Shown in pieces: positions 1 through 13,190 of a stretch of 64,000 bases of DNA. The notes under the pieces are model-generated. The model saw only the letters and a list, made by a program, of their open reading frames with translations. It was not told the DNA's origin and ran no database searches. This DNA is from Echiichthys vipera (Eukaryota > Chordata > Actinopteri > Perciformes > Trachinidae), in assembly GCA_963691815.1 (NCBI GenBank), contig OY829647.1, positions 14,567,360 to 14,631,359 on the forward strand, in the 5' to 3' direction. A program made the position numbers and the translations under genes. How positions within the stretch are numbered: the first letter of the stretch is position 1; each line of letters begins with the position of its first letter.

Positions 1-1098
1 TGACCCGGTCTATCAAGTCTGCCACCAGTGAAAATTCAGCATGGCTGCATGTTAACAGGAATATTTGTGGAATATTAATTTTCCCTGTAAACAGCATAGG
101 ATTATAGTCCTTTTTTGGAATAGGGGCAAACCCCTGAAGATTTAGTGCATGTAAACGTAGTCAATCATAAAGACAGCTTAGTGGACAGAGGTAGATGTTT
201 AAATGACAAACATACAAACGTGGGAATGTAAACACAGTCTTTCGGGGTGAAGTGGCTCCATATCCACTACTGAACCTTTCCTGGAATAGAGAGAGAAAAG
301 GAAGCAAAGGAAAGGAACAAACAGCTACTCTGCTGCTCCATTCTCCAGGGAACAAACACACAGAGACATTAATCTTCCTCATCAGCAGGGGGAGGACCCT
401 CAGCTCTGACGGCCTTCTGTCAATCACTATGTGTTTCAGACATGCTTAGTGAGCGGCCAAGACACCTTTCAATCATTGTCCAATCCCTGCCCTGCTGAAA
501 CAATGAGGATGCCCTTACAGCTGTCAATCATCCTTCGGCTAGTACAAGACATCCTGAAGAGAAGCTTACAAAAAATAATGTTTTGATGAGAAGGGGAAAA
601 TACAGATGTAACCCTTTTAGTAATTGTTTGAAATTAATCCAGGTGGGAATGTAAACACACACCGTCTTCAAGTGGAATATTTGGCTTTACGACATAGCTA
701 CATATTTGAAGATCTATTTATAAGGGAAGATAAAGTTAACATGTGGTTTCTCAGAAACTCACTGCTTCTCATAACACTGGTTCTTAACGTACACCTCTGA
801 GAGCCGATAAAGACCAGAGCAGCACAAAGAAAAGAAAAGCAGACATTGATATTGTGTTAACTGTTGGTGAAAACTGGTACATCCTGTATGTTGTTTAAAC
901 AAGACGGGAGAGGAGTATGAGGAAATGCTGAAGACATCTGCAATATTTAATATAAAATATCAAAGGCAGTGCAAACCCACACATAATTAAAATGACCTGT
1001 GTCAGTTTGCCATGGACATGTGCAGGGTCGTTGAATTACATTCTTTGTCATGAAGCCGTGGACATCAAGTGGAAACAAATCATGTTTATTTACATACC
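1..1098. other. No gene recognised
   Basis: No open frame here has coding character or paired splice sites. The short frames are chance frames. The stretch may be intronic to, or downstream of, the minus-strand promoter at about 19.7 kb, but nothing in it proves that. Confidence 0.5.
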
Positions 1099-1106
1099 TA
1101 CTATAC

Positions 1107-1350
1107 CAGGGCTGCCCTGGTATAGTGGTATGTGGCTCTCCCTGGTCCTGGAGAGCCACTGTCCTTCATGTTTTAGGTTTCTCTCTGCTCCAACACACCT
1201 GAATCCGATTATGTGCTCGTTATCAAGCAGCTGAAGCTTGTCGCTGGTTTGAAAATCGTTAGACTCAAGTGTTAGAGCAGGGAGAAACCTAAAACATGCG
1301 GCCCATGTTGGCCCATGTTGGCCCTCCAGGAGCAGGATTGGGCAGCCCTG
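1107..1350. mobile_element. hAT-type miniature element with perfect 8-bp target duplication
   Basis: The element begins CAGGGCTGCCC and ends GGGCAGCCCTG, an 11-bp terminal inverted repeat. TACTATAC occurs immediately before it (1099-1106) and immediately after it (1351-1358), giving a perfect 8-bp target-site duplication, the length hAT transposases make. The inside is largely palindromic: TTTTAGGTTTCTC on the left is mirrored by GAGAAACCTAAAA on the right, as in foldback miniature elements. There is no coding capacity, so it must have been moved by a transposase encoded elsewhere. Sequences of this kind are common in teleost genomes. Confidence 0.9.
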
Positions 1351-1358
1351 TACTATAC

Positions 1359-2600
1359 CAACTGTCCGGCCAGATTATTATTGTAATTGTTACAATGACG
1401 ACGTTTAAATGTGAGAAATCAAGTGCGCTGAACAAACGATTTAGTGCAACATTTCTGAGAATTAAAAATATCCAATATCATCAAAAATGTTTCTGATTTT
1501 GGGACAGCAACAAAAATGACACACTGACCTCCAATGTTACTTAAAAAAATGTAAAAACACAAGGGTGTTAATGTCTTTAGATTAGGAACCAAAACTAAGT
1601 AGAAACATCCTCTCTACTTTGCCGATGCAGTCTTGCAGACATGCAGATGAAGAGATAAAGAGCGTCATAAGTCAAAAAATATTACGCAGACATTGAAACC
1701 AATGATAACGATAAATGTTATTTAAGATGAAAGTGTTGAATCCCAAGTAAAGCAATGCATAAAGGATAATGTATAATACAGGATAACAAGCTCTTTGTTG
1801 CTGTACTTGTTCCTGTGAAAAGGCTGCAAGCACTGTAAGTGTGTTATTAGACTACATGAGTGTCTACGTGAGCGAAACCTACCCAAGCTGAGTTGTCTGA
1901 GTAATTGCTCTGGCAGGTCTGGGGTATCTGATGAGCTGCACGGAAAGACAGCCCTACCGAGCTGCACGAACACTGGTGTGTGTTTGTGTGTGTGTATGTG
2001 TGTGTGTGTGTGTGTGTTAACTCTAAAGTGAAGAGATAGAAATTATTCTGCATGGCTGATTCGCAGTGAAGCACAGATCTGATGTCAGTTTGAGTTTTGG
2101 CTGCACGTGAAAAGTATGAAAATATAAGGAGATGTGAGCTGCTCCTGGATCTGCGCACTGCGAAGGGATTTGAGTGCAAAGGTTAGATACAGACTTCCAC
2201 CTGATGTCAAAACAATGTCTGCTTCACGCTGTTTATGTGCACGAGAAAGGAAATGTGTCCAAGAGACTGTGTGTGTGTGGGGCTGAGTCATATAAAGAAA
2301 ACATCTGGAGGCATTCCTGAAACGCCTGAGTGGTGACAACAGCCAACCTGGCAGGAAAGTCTTGAGGAGAGAGGGAGGGGTGTTGGGAAAGGTAAACTGA
2401 GAGCAGGGAGAGACGGGGAGAAAGCGATAAAGTCACTGGACTATAACAGTATGTCTCCATCTTATCAGTCTCCACTGACTTGCATCATGTTAAATACCAC
2501 ATGGATTAGACTGAACCTTAATTAAAACAGAGTGTTGGTAACCTCATATCTTTAGAGATTTTTGTTTCAGTGACAAAACTAAAGGGTTTTAACACATCGG
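1359..2600. other. No gene recognised; short (TG)n tract
   Basis: The stretch contains a (TG)n microsatellite at about 1978-2017. Minus-strand frames crossing it give His-Thr runs, which are artefacts of the microsatellite. I see no splice-bounded exon. Confidence 0.5.
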
Positions 2601-2604
2601 GGCC

Positions 2605-3510
2605 TGACTAATAACCAAGCCCCGACCACAGAAAATCTAGGTCATCCAATACGGACGCGCCAAAAAATGCAGTTCACCGAGTGGCCAATAGGGGCAGTTT
2701 CATAATAGAGCAAATTCTCATTGACCCCCATGTTAAACAGGCCATTTTCACAGCATAATTAAACCTTTTTAAGGCCTGTTTCAAAAAAAAATTCTAGTCT
2801 GCATGTTTAGGTCATATCTCCATGACAACACTGAGGGGGGTGATTTTTTTTGTAACAGGCTAGCTTTTATTTATTGGAGGTTAAAGTTTATGAATAATTA
2901 GGGGCACAGCCTCTTGAGTGACAGTTAGCTGCTGGCCCTCAAATCCCCTCGGAGGCTAGTTGTTAGGATTAGCATGCTTACTCCATCATCTCGACCTGGA
3001 CTGTGGTCATTCGTGTGGTGGTGTTACTATAAGTGACAAGATGTTTGCTCCTCGATCAACTGTACAAACAGATGGTTCAGGAACACAACTTGTTAGCTCT
3101 TTTATGCTAATTAAATAGTTGCACATGCACCATGACTTGCAATACAGCGTACTATCGATGTCACATACACTAGATGCTAATCTGGAGCACAGGGAGGATT
3201 TGGGCCGTGAGGGTCTGTGTTTTACAGTCTATGGGCATGGTACTGTGCTGATTATCAGTTTAAATCATAGATCATAAATGCAGGCTACCTGCACTCGACT
3301 CCCGGAGCTGGTGTGTTTCCCACTAGAGACTGACTAAATGTTACTAATTTGGTAAGCATCAGCTAGGTGAGCGTATCTCCCTCCACCAAACGTCACATCT
3401 ATACTCTTTTTTTGGTGAGAGGAAAAAGGTCAGTCAAAATCTGACAAGATGGTGACTCTAGGTGGGGATGATTGGATCATCTTGAAATAAATGACATTGA
3501 CACAGAGGCT
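2605..3510 (-). repeat. Dispersed repeat, copy A (inverted partner at 5.6-6.1 kb)
   Basis: Blocks here recur in reverse orientation at 5590-6110. Shared blocks include the stretch around CCATGACAACACTGAGG, the GGGGTCAA / TTGACCCC block, the GCTGGCCCTCA block and the GATGATTGGATCA block. Copy A carries about 400 extra bases (roughly 2945-3365) that are missing from copy B, which suggests a nested insertion in A or a deletion in B. There is no open frame of note, so it is a non-coding dispersed repeat. Confidence 0.75.
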
Positions 3511-5580
3511 ACATCCATTTCAAGGGTTCAATCTCCGCTCATATTATTGTGGACAGTAGCTTAGTCCATTGGGACTTATGAACCAGTGATCCTCCATACG
3601 GACTAAGCGAGGAGTGTGGATTGGTAGCTGGAGAGGTGCACCATCTTAGTTTAGTCTGTTAGCATGCTAACAAATGCTGCTCTAAAGATACTAGCTGAGG
3701 AAATTTAGTTTTGAGGCAGGTATTTGGTCATAAATCCAAGTACTGGACAAATCTAAATGTTGACTTGATGGTAAAAAGCAGAAGTAGAAATGTAATGATA
3801 TTTCAATAAAATACCAATATAATACCTTTTATGTCAAAGGACGGGGTACACCCTGGACAGGGTGCCACTCTATCGCAGAGTCAATGGTGTTTTTACATGG
3901 AAAGTGTCAAGCAAATAACCACATATAGTGCCAAACTTGTTGCAGATTTTTCTCTTTCTATTGACTAACTGATTAAGCAACTTATTAAACCAGCTTTATA
4001 CACACAGTTTATGTCTGAAAACAAATTAAACCATTCAAACATCCTTTACACACAACCAAGGAAGATTTCACTGCAAAATGATCACATTAGAAGCCAGCAA
4101 AATAAAAAACTCAGTTCCTTTACACTGAACTCTCAACTGTTGATACTAAAACTGCCTTTGGGAGGGTAATTTACCCCTGTTTAGTTTCACAGAACCTCAG
4201 TTCCTCTCCTTTTCATCTCTTTCTCTACAAGCAGAGGGAGGGATGAGACTGCAGGGAAGAGTAGAGACACAGACAAATAACACAGACAAATAAAGCCAGA
4301 AAGAGATAGAGAGAGAGAGATATGTTCAGCCAAAAAGTGAATATGAAGCAGGTGGAGGAGAAAGGGAGGGTGGTCGACCAACAGTGCCAGAGGCAACTGA
4401 TGCATAAAAGAGCATGTGAAAGCCTGCTGGGAGGCCAGACTCAAAGCCAAACACACAGACATCAGACACATGAGGGGAAGGATGAGAGAGGGAGTTTGTG
4501 GCCATGAGTGGAGCAGAGTTCATTGAGAGCACATTGGGCAGAGTGCTACTGTTGTGAACTAGTCTACACAACACACGGGTGCACATGAAATCAACAAGTC
4601 TTAACCAATCTACAGTTCAAAAAGTGCAAAAGTTTGGGAAAGGATTGAGTGTGATGACCATGGCAAGAACAAGGGCGGAAGGGAGTGAAGAAGGGGTGAA
4701 GCCCGGAGAGAAAGAGACATAGAGAGAAAGAGTGTGAGAGAGAGGCCAGGGGTTCACACTATAATTAAACAGCAGTACGCATGGAGGTATCTGTGTTGGA
4801 TATTTAGCTGGACGTGGAGCTTTAAGTCAGTGTTGCCTCCGCACAGTTTGCAGTATATTGCATACACATGTTAAAGCATTCATACTAACTGGAAAATAGA
4901 AATAAAAATAGAACGTGGCTTAAAGGGGAAGAAGGTGACAGTGTGTGTGTAAGAAGTTTGAATGATGGCGGTGAAGCGTTAGGTTTAGCTGAAGAGATTA
5001 ACACTAAGCTGTCTGATGGCCAGACACACAGGGTCTTACTACTTCCTAACAAACACAGAGTGCAAATCGTGTGACAAGCTTTACTGATATACATCATCTG
5101 AGGTATATCTTAAGAGGTTTGTGCTTTATATAGCAGTTTCTGTGGGCAGAGGAAAGTCTCTTGCATAGTGTGGCATGAGTCATTTCTCCTGAACCCTTCG
5201 CCATCTTATAATTGTCCACAAGACTTTTGCAAAATAGTGCACATATTTGTTTGTGACACTGATGGAAGTCCATGGAGGATTGAAATTTATGTGTAAGGCT
5301 GCTAACGACAGTATCATCTTGAATAGGACTGTTGAGAATAATGCTAGTCTATAAATAAAATAATACTCAAATGTACTCACCCCAAAAAAAAGAGCACATA
5401 CTTTTTGAAGAGTGCCACTCAAAGCAGCCACACCTTTAATATTACAGAACTTAAAGTCTTAATATAATTTATATATTTATATTTATATATTTATATTTAT
5501 ATAAAAATCCTCCCAGTACAGTTGTACGGAATAGAGACCGAAACTGTTTTTTTGTACCAGGCTGTAAACATGTTTATTTC
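3511..5580. other. No gene recognised
   Basis: Intergenic or intronic DNA between the two inverted repeat copies. It contains purine-rich stretches (GAGAGA at about 4300-4320 and 4700-4745) that produce leucine/serine-rich antisense frames. No exon is supported. Confidence 0.5.
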
Positions 5581-5589
5581 TGCTGTAAA

Positions 5590-6110
5590 GTTGGGCGTTT
5601 TAACCATAGACTGCATAAAAAATGGACTAATCATCTCCGCCAAGGTGCATCTCTTAACTTGATCCAATCATCCTCGCCTACAGGAGTCGCCGCTTGTCAG
5701 ACTTTGACACCGCCCGATTTCCTCTTACCAAAACAGGGCATTGATGCGACATTGAGGGGAGGGAGATGCGTCCATTTGGCTGAGGGCCAGCGGCTAACTG
5801 TCACTCGAGGCGGCACCCCTAATTATTCCTGAAATTGAACCTCCAATAAAATAAAATCGAGCCTGGTAGCGAGAAACCCCCCTCAGTGTTGTCATGGAGA
5901 TATGACCTAAACCGACAGACTAGAATGTTTTAACCAGACCTTAAATAGGTCTAATTATGCTTTGAAAACGGCCTGTTCAACATGGGGGTCAAGGAGAAAT
6001 TGCTCTTTTATGAAACCTGCCCCTACTCGGCAAACTGCAATTTTTAACACTTCCTTATTGGATCAACCATTGAGTCGCTGTGGTGGGGGCTTGATTTAAA
6101 TAGGCTATGG
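5590..6110 (+). repeat. Dispersed repeat, copy B (inverted partner of 2.6-3.5 kb)
   Basis: This is the reverse complement, with divergence, of most of copy A. It reads CCATAGACTGCATAAAAAATG near its left edge and carries GTTGTCATGGAGATATGACC, the complement of the copy A block. The two copies lie about 2.1 kb apart in opposite orientation and can therefore form a long stem. Confidence 0.75.
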
Positions 6111-6313
6111 GGATTGACTCACTTTTGGAGCCAGCCTCAAGTCGCCACAGGATGAACTGCAGTTTTTGGCATTTTTGTGCTTAATTTCTGTTAAGTTGTG
6201 AGGAAAATCGAGTTTGAATTCTTCTTCAAAAAATGGCTTTCTGCGTATCCGTTGGTACCACTAAGCAATGACTAACAGCTGACTGTGAGCAAGTTACAAT
6301 GTGTTTGTCCCTC

Positions 6314-6405
<92 letters not shown>
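6314..6405. repeat. (TG)n microsatellite
   Basis: About 45 uninterrupted TG dinucleotides. This is one of the longest pure dinucleotide tracts in the window and is likely to be length-polymorphic. Confidence 0.95.
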
Positions 6406-6410
<5 letters not shown>

Positions 6411-9410
6411 CGTAGTATAACCAAATCTGTGAGTAGAGAGACAGAAGCTGGTTACGTGTACATCATATTTGTGTTTTGAGAGAACCCCATGGGAGACTGG
6501 GTGGCTTTACACAGTGAATCTAACGGAGACAGACGGAGCATGGAAGTGCACATTAATGTGCCCTCAAGAGCACCCTGGGGATTCACTGCCTTCTGTGTGT
6601 GTGTGTGTCACAGCATTATCGGTTATGACTGTGGGGTACAGGTGTGGCAGCAGCAGCAGAGACCAGTGCAGCAGGTCTGTGACTGTATGTGTGTGTGCGT
6701 TTGTTTGCAGGACATGCAGAAACAAGTTCAACCCACCAACAGGGATTATGTGTAATGGACATTACTGACTAGGGATTATAAATAAATTGTCTTTGGCGCA
6801 ACACACACTAAACACTTCTGCATTGAGTCATAACTCAGATGAAAATGTGGGTTTCATTGTAGAAAATTGTGTATATTTTGTCCTTAGATTAAAAAAAGGA
6901 CCATAAATGATAATAAGGTATTAAATCCCAGTTGGGCAGCAAAAATATACCAGCTACAAACTTGGTGGCTTGATTATGTCCCAATTGGCAGAAGGAATAC
7001 AATATTATTCAATAAATTAGCTTTTTCTTTGTTAAATTTACCAGGTAACTCAATTCAGCATCTGTCATCTAGGCTGTGCAAGAAGAGCATTTCCAGGTAC
7101 AATAAACAAACAGCTGTTTTCATATTTAGTTTTACCTGTTACATAACTTTGGTTTAATCTGTCTGTCAGTATTCCCATGTTTAATATTGTTGAAAGCACT
7201 CAGTTTTGCAGAGGCTCGAGCAGAGCTATAAACAAATACGTTTAGCTTATGAATAAAGGCATATTTTTAGCAGGCATGTGTGGAAACGAAAAACATGTGG
7301 ATGAGAGCGACACATTAGATAAAACAGATAAAATGGGTGGGTTAGCTGATAAGCGAAGTAGAAGCCATCTAACTGAATTGAAAGCAGAGGTCGTCAGGTT
7401 GGGTTTGAATCAGGTTATGTAAAGCATTTGGTGATAATGGACCTGATTGGGTAACCACGGCTTAATGTAGGCAACCGTTTAATCAAGTGGGAAGGGAAAA
7501 GGCATTTCAATCCAATCTCTAATTACATAGCCAAATATAATCTCGGAGCCTACGCTTAGTTAATTGTCCTCTGAGTGAGTGCACACTCATTAAAGCTTCC
7601 CAAAAAAGTGGTGAAATGTACATGGCATTAGGAGAAGAACAGTCTGTCTCATCGACATTTTGCACATGAATACCAACTGACTCTTACTAGGGAAGACTTC
7701 CTAAATGAGACAACCATCTTAGTGGAAATAGCCAGGTGTAGGTGTGCGGGTGTGGTGTGGGTAAGGGTCAGGTTTATAAATCATTAGGTACAAAAAAACT
7801 ATGACCTCATCCTGTTGGCAGCTGTTTCTATGACAGCACAGCCTCTAGGTAACACACCAGGAAACACCTGTCTCATCCTTTCCCTCAGCTATCTAATTGT
7901 CCAACAATCCCTCTGCGTTCAGGCTTGTCGACATTCAAATGAGCAAGAGCTGAATGAAGGCGAAGCCGGATGTCATACCGACTGAGTGTTAAATAAAGCA
8001 AGCGACCCGTGCTGTGGAAGCATCGGCCGCAAAGAAGTCAAGTAAACTCGAGACAAAAGGCAACACACAAAATGCCATGGCTTCATTTATTCAGTTTAAA
8101 TGAGAAAACCATCATAACCCAGCACTTTGTTGCGTCTGTAAACGTGTACTGTTCAAATAAGCCTGACTAAATTTGTTTTTGCAGCATGGCCTCAATCTGG
8201 TCCGCAAATAAAATTTCAGTTGAACAAAAAGTACAAGTTTTATGTCCCTCCACCAATTCAAAGTCCAGTCATTTCCAATAGTGCTAGGCCTAAGTTGAGT
8301 TCCCTCTGTGCCTAAGCATTTAGGATTTAAAAAAGTGTATTTAAAAGATTTTTTTAAAAACAAAATGTGTTATACAAGTTGCAAACTCCTTTAAGAAATA
8401 ACTTGGTGGATAGGTCATGCCGTTCTCTCTCCTGTGTGATTGAGAGAGAACGTGTGATAGTGAGTATGAAGTTAGCAGAAACGTAGTAGCTGTGAATGTA
8501 GCACTGCAGTGTGTGTACAGTTATTTGTCAATGGATAAATGCTACATCTCCTTCAGACCCCAGCCAAGTCCTGCGTCTTGCTTGTTGCCTGCTGATCAAA
8601 ATGAAAGCGGTTAGCCGCGAAGTTAGCGACAACTTCTTCCTGGGCTCACTGAAGGTGAACTGGCCTTTAATGTGGCTATTCCCATTTCAGTGGCAACCCG
8701 CTTCTGAGTTTCGCTCAATTGAAATAATATTAAAGACAGAGTGGTGTAAGCAGACACCATAGATTTCCATTCATAACTAAACCACCCAATCCTTTTTTTC
8801 TGCACTTTGTTCACTTCTAAAATTCTTATGGTAGGACGAGCTCAACAAATATAGTATAATAACGATAAAAATACTATTAGTAAATGATTATTATTAGATT
8901 ATTTGAACTGATTTAATTCAAAGTGATTTTACTACATCTCCACCCAGCTACCCAACCATCCACCCAAGCCTGAGTTTTCAGCCTGAGCTGGTGAACCTCC
9001 CAGTGGGCCAAATGTTATCAGTGTAACTCGATCTCCCACCCATTCTAATGAGAGGGATTGTTTGTGGGGAGACTTTAATAACTGCCATAGCCTATTTATA
9101 TCGTATAAGCCACACCCTTTGTGACGCACAAAACACACACAAACCCCACACACATCAACTTTGACAAAGACCATCTGTACTGCTATGGATGCTCTTATCA
9201 AAATCATGCTGGCAAATATTGGCCTACTTTACTCAGACAACAAAAAAAAAAAATATCTTTACTTCAACTGCTCCTTAATGTTCTGTAATCTACTGTATTT
9301 AATTGTATTTGTAGATGGCTAAAACATGTATGAAATGTTGTGACTGTGAAATTTAAGCATCACCAACAGATGATAATTTTTTTCTTCTTCTTTTGCCTTT
9401 GTTAGAGCAC
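6406..9410. other. No gene recognised
   Basis: Non-coding sequence. Two overlapping plus-strand frames at 6469-6768 are driven by TG-rich DNA and lack splice context. Nothing else stands out. Confidence 0.5.
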
Positions 9411-9414
9411 AGAA

Positions 9415-9562
9415 GAAAATTGACAGGAAACGGGAGAGAGACAGGAGGCGACATGCAAAAAAAGGGGGGCAGGTCGGTGTCAAACCTGGGCCGCTACGGC
9501 TTGGACTTTCAGCCTGTGCACATTGGGCGCCAGCTCTGACCACTGAGCCACCGGGCTCAGAC
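9415..9562 (-). repeat. Dispersed SINE-like repeat fragment
   Basis: Contains GTCAAACCTGGGCCGCTACG and ends near GACCACTGAGCCACCGGGC. The layout (a GTTCGAACC-like box followed by an accepter-arm-like stretch) recalls short dispersed elements common in fish. I do not see intact Pol III A and B boxes, so I call it only a repeat fragment. Confidence 0.5.
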
Positions 9563-10369
9563 CAACAGAAGACCAACAGTCTTCATCAATATATGTATAT
9601 TCACAGACCAGGTATGTACATGACACATTAAGCATGATGCAGTAACACTTTCATAAATGTAACAATGTTTAGCCTGCCAGTGTGCTGTGTATTTGGCTGT
9701 AGGCTGGTTAACAGCGATAGCATGTTTTAAAAGCTTTTCCTTCTAATTATCCCCAGTAGAGGAAGGCTCTTGAGGTTCGACCGTACACAAACGGGAAAAA
9801 CAAGAGGGAGGGTTGTAGAGGGAGAGGAGGAGGAGAGCAGCTGGTGTGTAGCCTAGACAGTAGGGAGGGAGGGATAGGAGGGGAGAAAAGAGGGGAGAGA
9901 GGGGGCAAGATAACAGAGGGGCAACATGGTGATCACTTTACACTCTCGACTGTCGTTAGGCCAGAACCATTCATCAAAGAGAGTTCACACTAACACGGGT
10001 GTACCACAGTGCTACAACATCTGTACACATCTTAACTGAGTTCGGGAAAGATCAGCCAGCAAATCAGTCTACCCAACAGCTAATGGTTATTCTCAATCAA
10101 AACAGTCATAGCAACATTGTTTCTTACAAAAATGTAATTTAAATGGCGTTTCCATTCTATTAATGATCATTCCCACTGTGGAGAACAGGCGCTGGCACAG
10201 AGGTGGCAGGGATCAGCAGGTGCTGCTTGGCCAGAACACTCAGGTTTCTTTTTGTACCGGTGCCTTTTGGACTTCCAGCTCTTCAGTGGGTTTTTCTGAG
10301 ACCAAAAGCATGGGTGACTGAAACAAGCTCCTAGCTCGTTCAAATCCATATTTTCAAACTAGTCTTACC

Positions 10370-10560
10370 CAAAGAGGGTGTCCAGTGCCTCGGCGTTGCG
10401 GCCCCCCTACATATCGTCTGGGCCTTGCACAGTAACCACGTCATGTAGTTCACACTCGTAGATGGCGAGGCGAAGAGCCGTTGCCAAAAATCGAAGGCGT
10501 TTGTGTCGTGGGTCAAGCGCAGAAGCGGCATTTTTTACCCATAGACGTAATTTGAATGAG
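10370..10560 (-). repeat. CpG-rich island-like block, probably repeat-derived
   Basis: An unusually CpG-rich block inside AT-rich DNA, bounded near 10540 by CCCATAGACGTAAT. The minus frame at 10340-10531 is open, but its sequence matches no family I know. It could be a fragment of a DNA transposon or a retrocopy. Confidence 0.35.
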
Positions 10561-10682
10561 GACTACTCGAGGAATCGATCACTCACGCCCATCCCTAGTA
10601 TCAATATTTAACCTCCAAATATCTATCTACCTGTATACTACCAATCATCTGATGTAACTTGATTACCACAGTATTATTATTA

Positions 10683-10965
10683 TTATTTTATACCTTTATT
10701 TATTCAAGGGAGACCACTGAGAGCAGGAACGCCCTGATCACATTAACACAGTTACACATTCACACCTTGAAGCTGCGCAGTACAACCACAGTCTGCTCTG
10801 CTGGCCACTGAGCAGCTCCACTGGAGCAGCTTTGGGGGTTATGGGCCTTGCTCAAGGGCACCTCAGTGGTGGTAATGAGGGTCACTTCCCCACCCAAATT
10901 TATCCAGCCTGTCCTGGGGATTGAACCACGACCCTCACTGCCCCACTATGTGTGATGCAGCTTTA
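10683..10965 (-). repeat. Common teleost dispersed repeat
   Basis: Contains GGGCCTTGCTCAAGGGCACC and GGGGATTGAACCACGACCC, word combinations that recur throughout fish genomes in non-coding dispersed elements. There is no coding capacity. The element family cannot be settled without a library search. Confidence 0.6.
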
Positions 10966-13130
10966 TGAGGACACTAATCTTGTTATCTGCCATTATTCAA
11001 CTTTCTGCCAACAAACTTTTTTAGAACAGAAAATGAAGCACGGAGTAGTGAATTACCTGTTAAATTAGATGGTAAAGTAACAAAGCTTAACAACCACATG
11101 GAGAATGAGCCAGCGGCAAAATATCTAAATCGTGATCACAAAATTATTTTGATGAACTACTTTCCCGTTAAATATGGACGGATCCCTCTGACTGTCTGAT
11201 GAGGTTCACATATATCAGTGTTTGCAGAGTGAGCTCTGGGGAACCATGCCTAGTTCATCCCATTAAGTTGGCCGATATTTCTTTGTTCACAAAATGTTTA
11301 CCGGCTCTAACACTGACTGCATCAGTTGAAACATCCTCAAATATCTTTTCCTATTAGGGGAAAGTACATTTTCACAAAGTGAAACCCCTCCCAGAGATTA
11401 CAACATAATGCTCTCTGTTGATTTATTTCTACTAAAAACACCTTTGACCTTTTAATGCAACAACTGAAAGCATGTGGCTGCTCAATGTTGGGTTTTACAT
11501 GCACAGTATTTAGAGGCAGACTAAACCATTTTGTTTATTCGCTGGGAGGTTCACCAGAACAACAACTATAATTGTTTTTTCATCCTGTTTGTCTAATGTG
11601 TTCAAAGCTAAAGAAAAGCACACTATACCTGTGCTTTAAAGTGCTCTTTCTACATTTCTCAACATGCATTTTAAGCTGTTAATTTATGCAGAAAGCAAGT
11701 TAGCCTAACTGAGAGGCTGTTGGAACAGCACGACAGGGCAGAGCGATGGGACTGAGATCGATACATGTGGCCCAGGGGCCTTGGGCACTGCCATAATGAG
11801 GAGGGTTCAAGGGTCAATGTATGTCAGAGTGCAAGTTTACTGGTGCTGACAAGCCATGCGAGAGGGAAAGTGAGGAATTACTGCTGTTATATAATGAAAC
11901 CTCAAAGAAACATAACAACGTTAACATCAATTATTCTGACAAACAGAGCAGTAAAACCTCTGTGACGTTTATGTTTTGGCTGAGTGAACCACCCTGACTT
12001 ACTTGCTCTTGTGCATCCTCCTGACCACTCCTGCTGTTTCCAGCCCTCCCAGTGCTCTCACTGAAAGCTGGCTGGTGGGGTTCACTGGCCAAGGGTGATC
12101 GGTGATGTCATGACAGTTTGTGAGCTCAGTGTTGCCTGCGTGTGCGAGTGTGTGTCTAGAGAGAAGGCGGGGTCCATCTGAAGCAGGAATGCAGGGGTAC
12201 ATGACTATGAGGTAATGAGAATTAGGGGATGTTTGCACATAGCAAAGGCGAGATGTGAATGAGTGATTAAGTTTCAAGTATAACGTTTTTTGAGATAAAT
12301 TCGAGCAAAATCTCTGAAGTGAAACATCAGCTTAGAAACAGCTGCTGGGGCCAAGCATGAAGCACAAACACTGTTTGGATACACATGCGTTTTTGGGATG
12401 TACGTTTCACGTAAAACGCAAACGCTGACCCATGGACCTTCACTGGCAAAAACATCCCACACACATTCAACACACTTGATATGTGTGACTTTACTACCCA
12501 GCCTGAGGTGGGCGGGTGGGTGGGTTGGTTGGTTGGTGAGGGTATAGTTACCCACATGCTCCAGCCAGGATGGGGAAAATGAACTCACAGTGAACTGAAT
12601 GTGATCTGGGCTGCTGGTGTCAGACAATACAACCTATTGTACTGCTGCGGCTGTAGAGCCTCATCATCAGCATATTGCCCTTTAGACCTCCCCTTCCCTC
12701 AAACCTCCACCCTCGGCCCCAAGCAAAGCCTTGCCCACATCTAAGCGGCTCCTATCAGAGCAGCACTAATCCAGCTACAGCAGTAGCTTTTGAAGTGGCC
12801 AAGTCACAGTGCAAAAGGTTCTTTAATTTAGTTTCATAAAAAAAAGTAGGAAATCGTAAACTAAGTGCATTTTTTTACTATTTGGAATGACAAATAAACT
12901 TGGGGAAAAAACACACCCACACCCATTATATCAACACTGAGTTGTCCCTTTAGCCCGGCACTGGGAAAATGGCCACTGACTAACTGTAGGACACAAATGA
13001 GGTTCTGTAATGTGAACACCATATTGAGACACTATATAGAGTCCATCAGAGGACAGTAGCCTAACTGTGTCCAACACTTGAGCTATTTACACACATGAAC
13101 CCCGGACAATGTCAGGAGAATCAGGTCTGG
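10966..13130. other. No gene recognised
   Basis: No exon is supported. The minus-strand frames at 11999-12627 show no conserved motif; one contains a Pro-Thr run from a short GGGTGGGTTGGTTGG tract. Confidence 0.5.
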
Positions 13131-13190
13131 AGTTTCTCTTTCACACATGTAGCACACAGTAGTGGATTCGCTGTACCAAATGTGTTCTCA

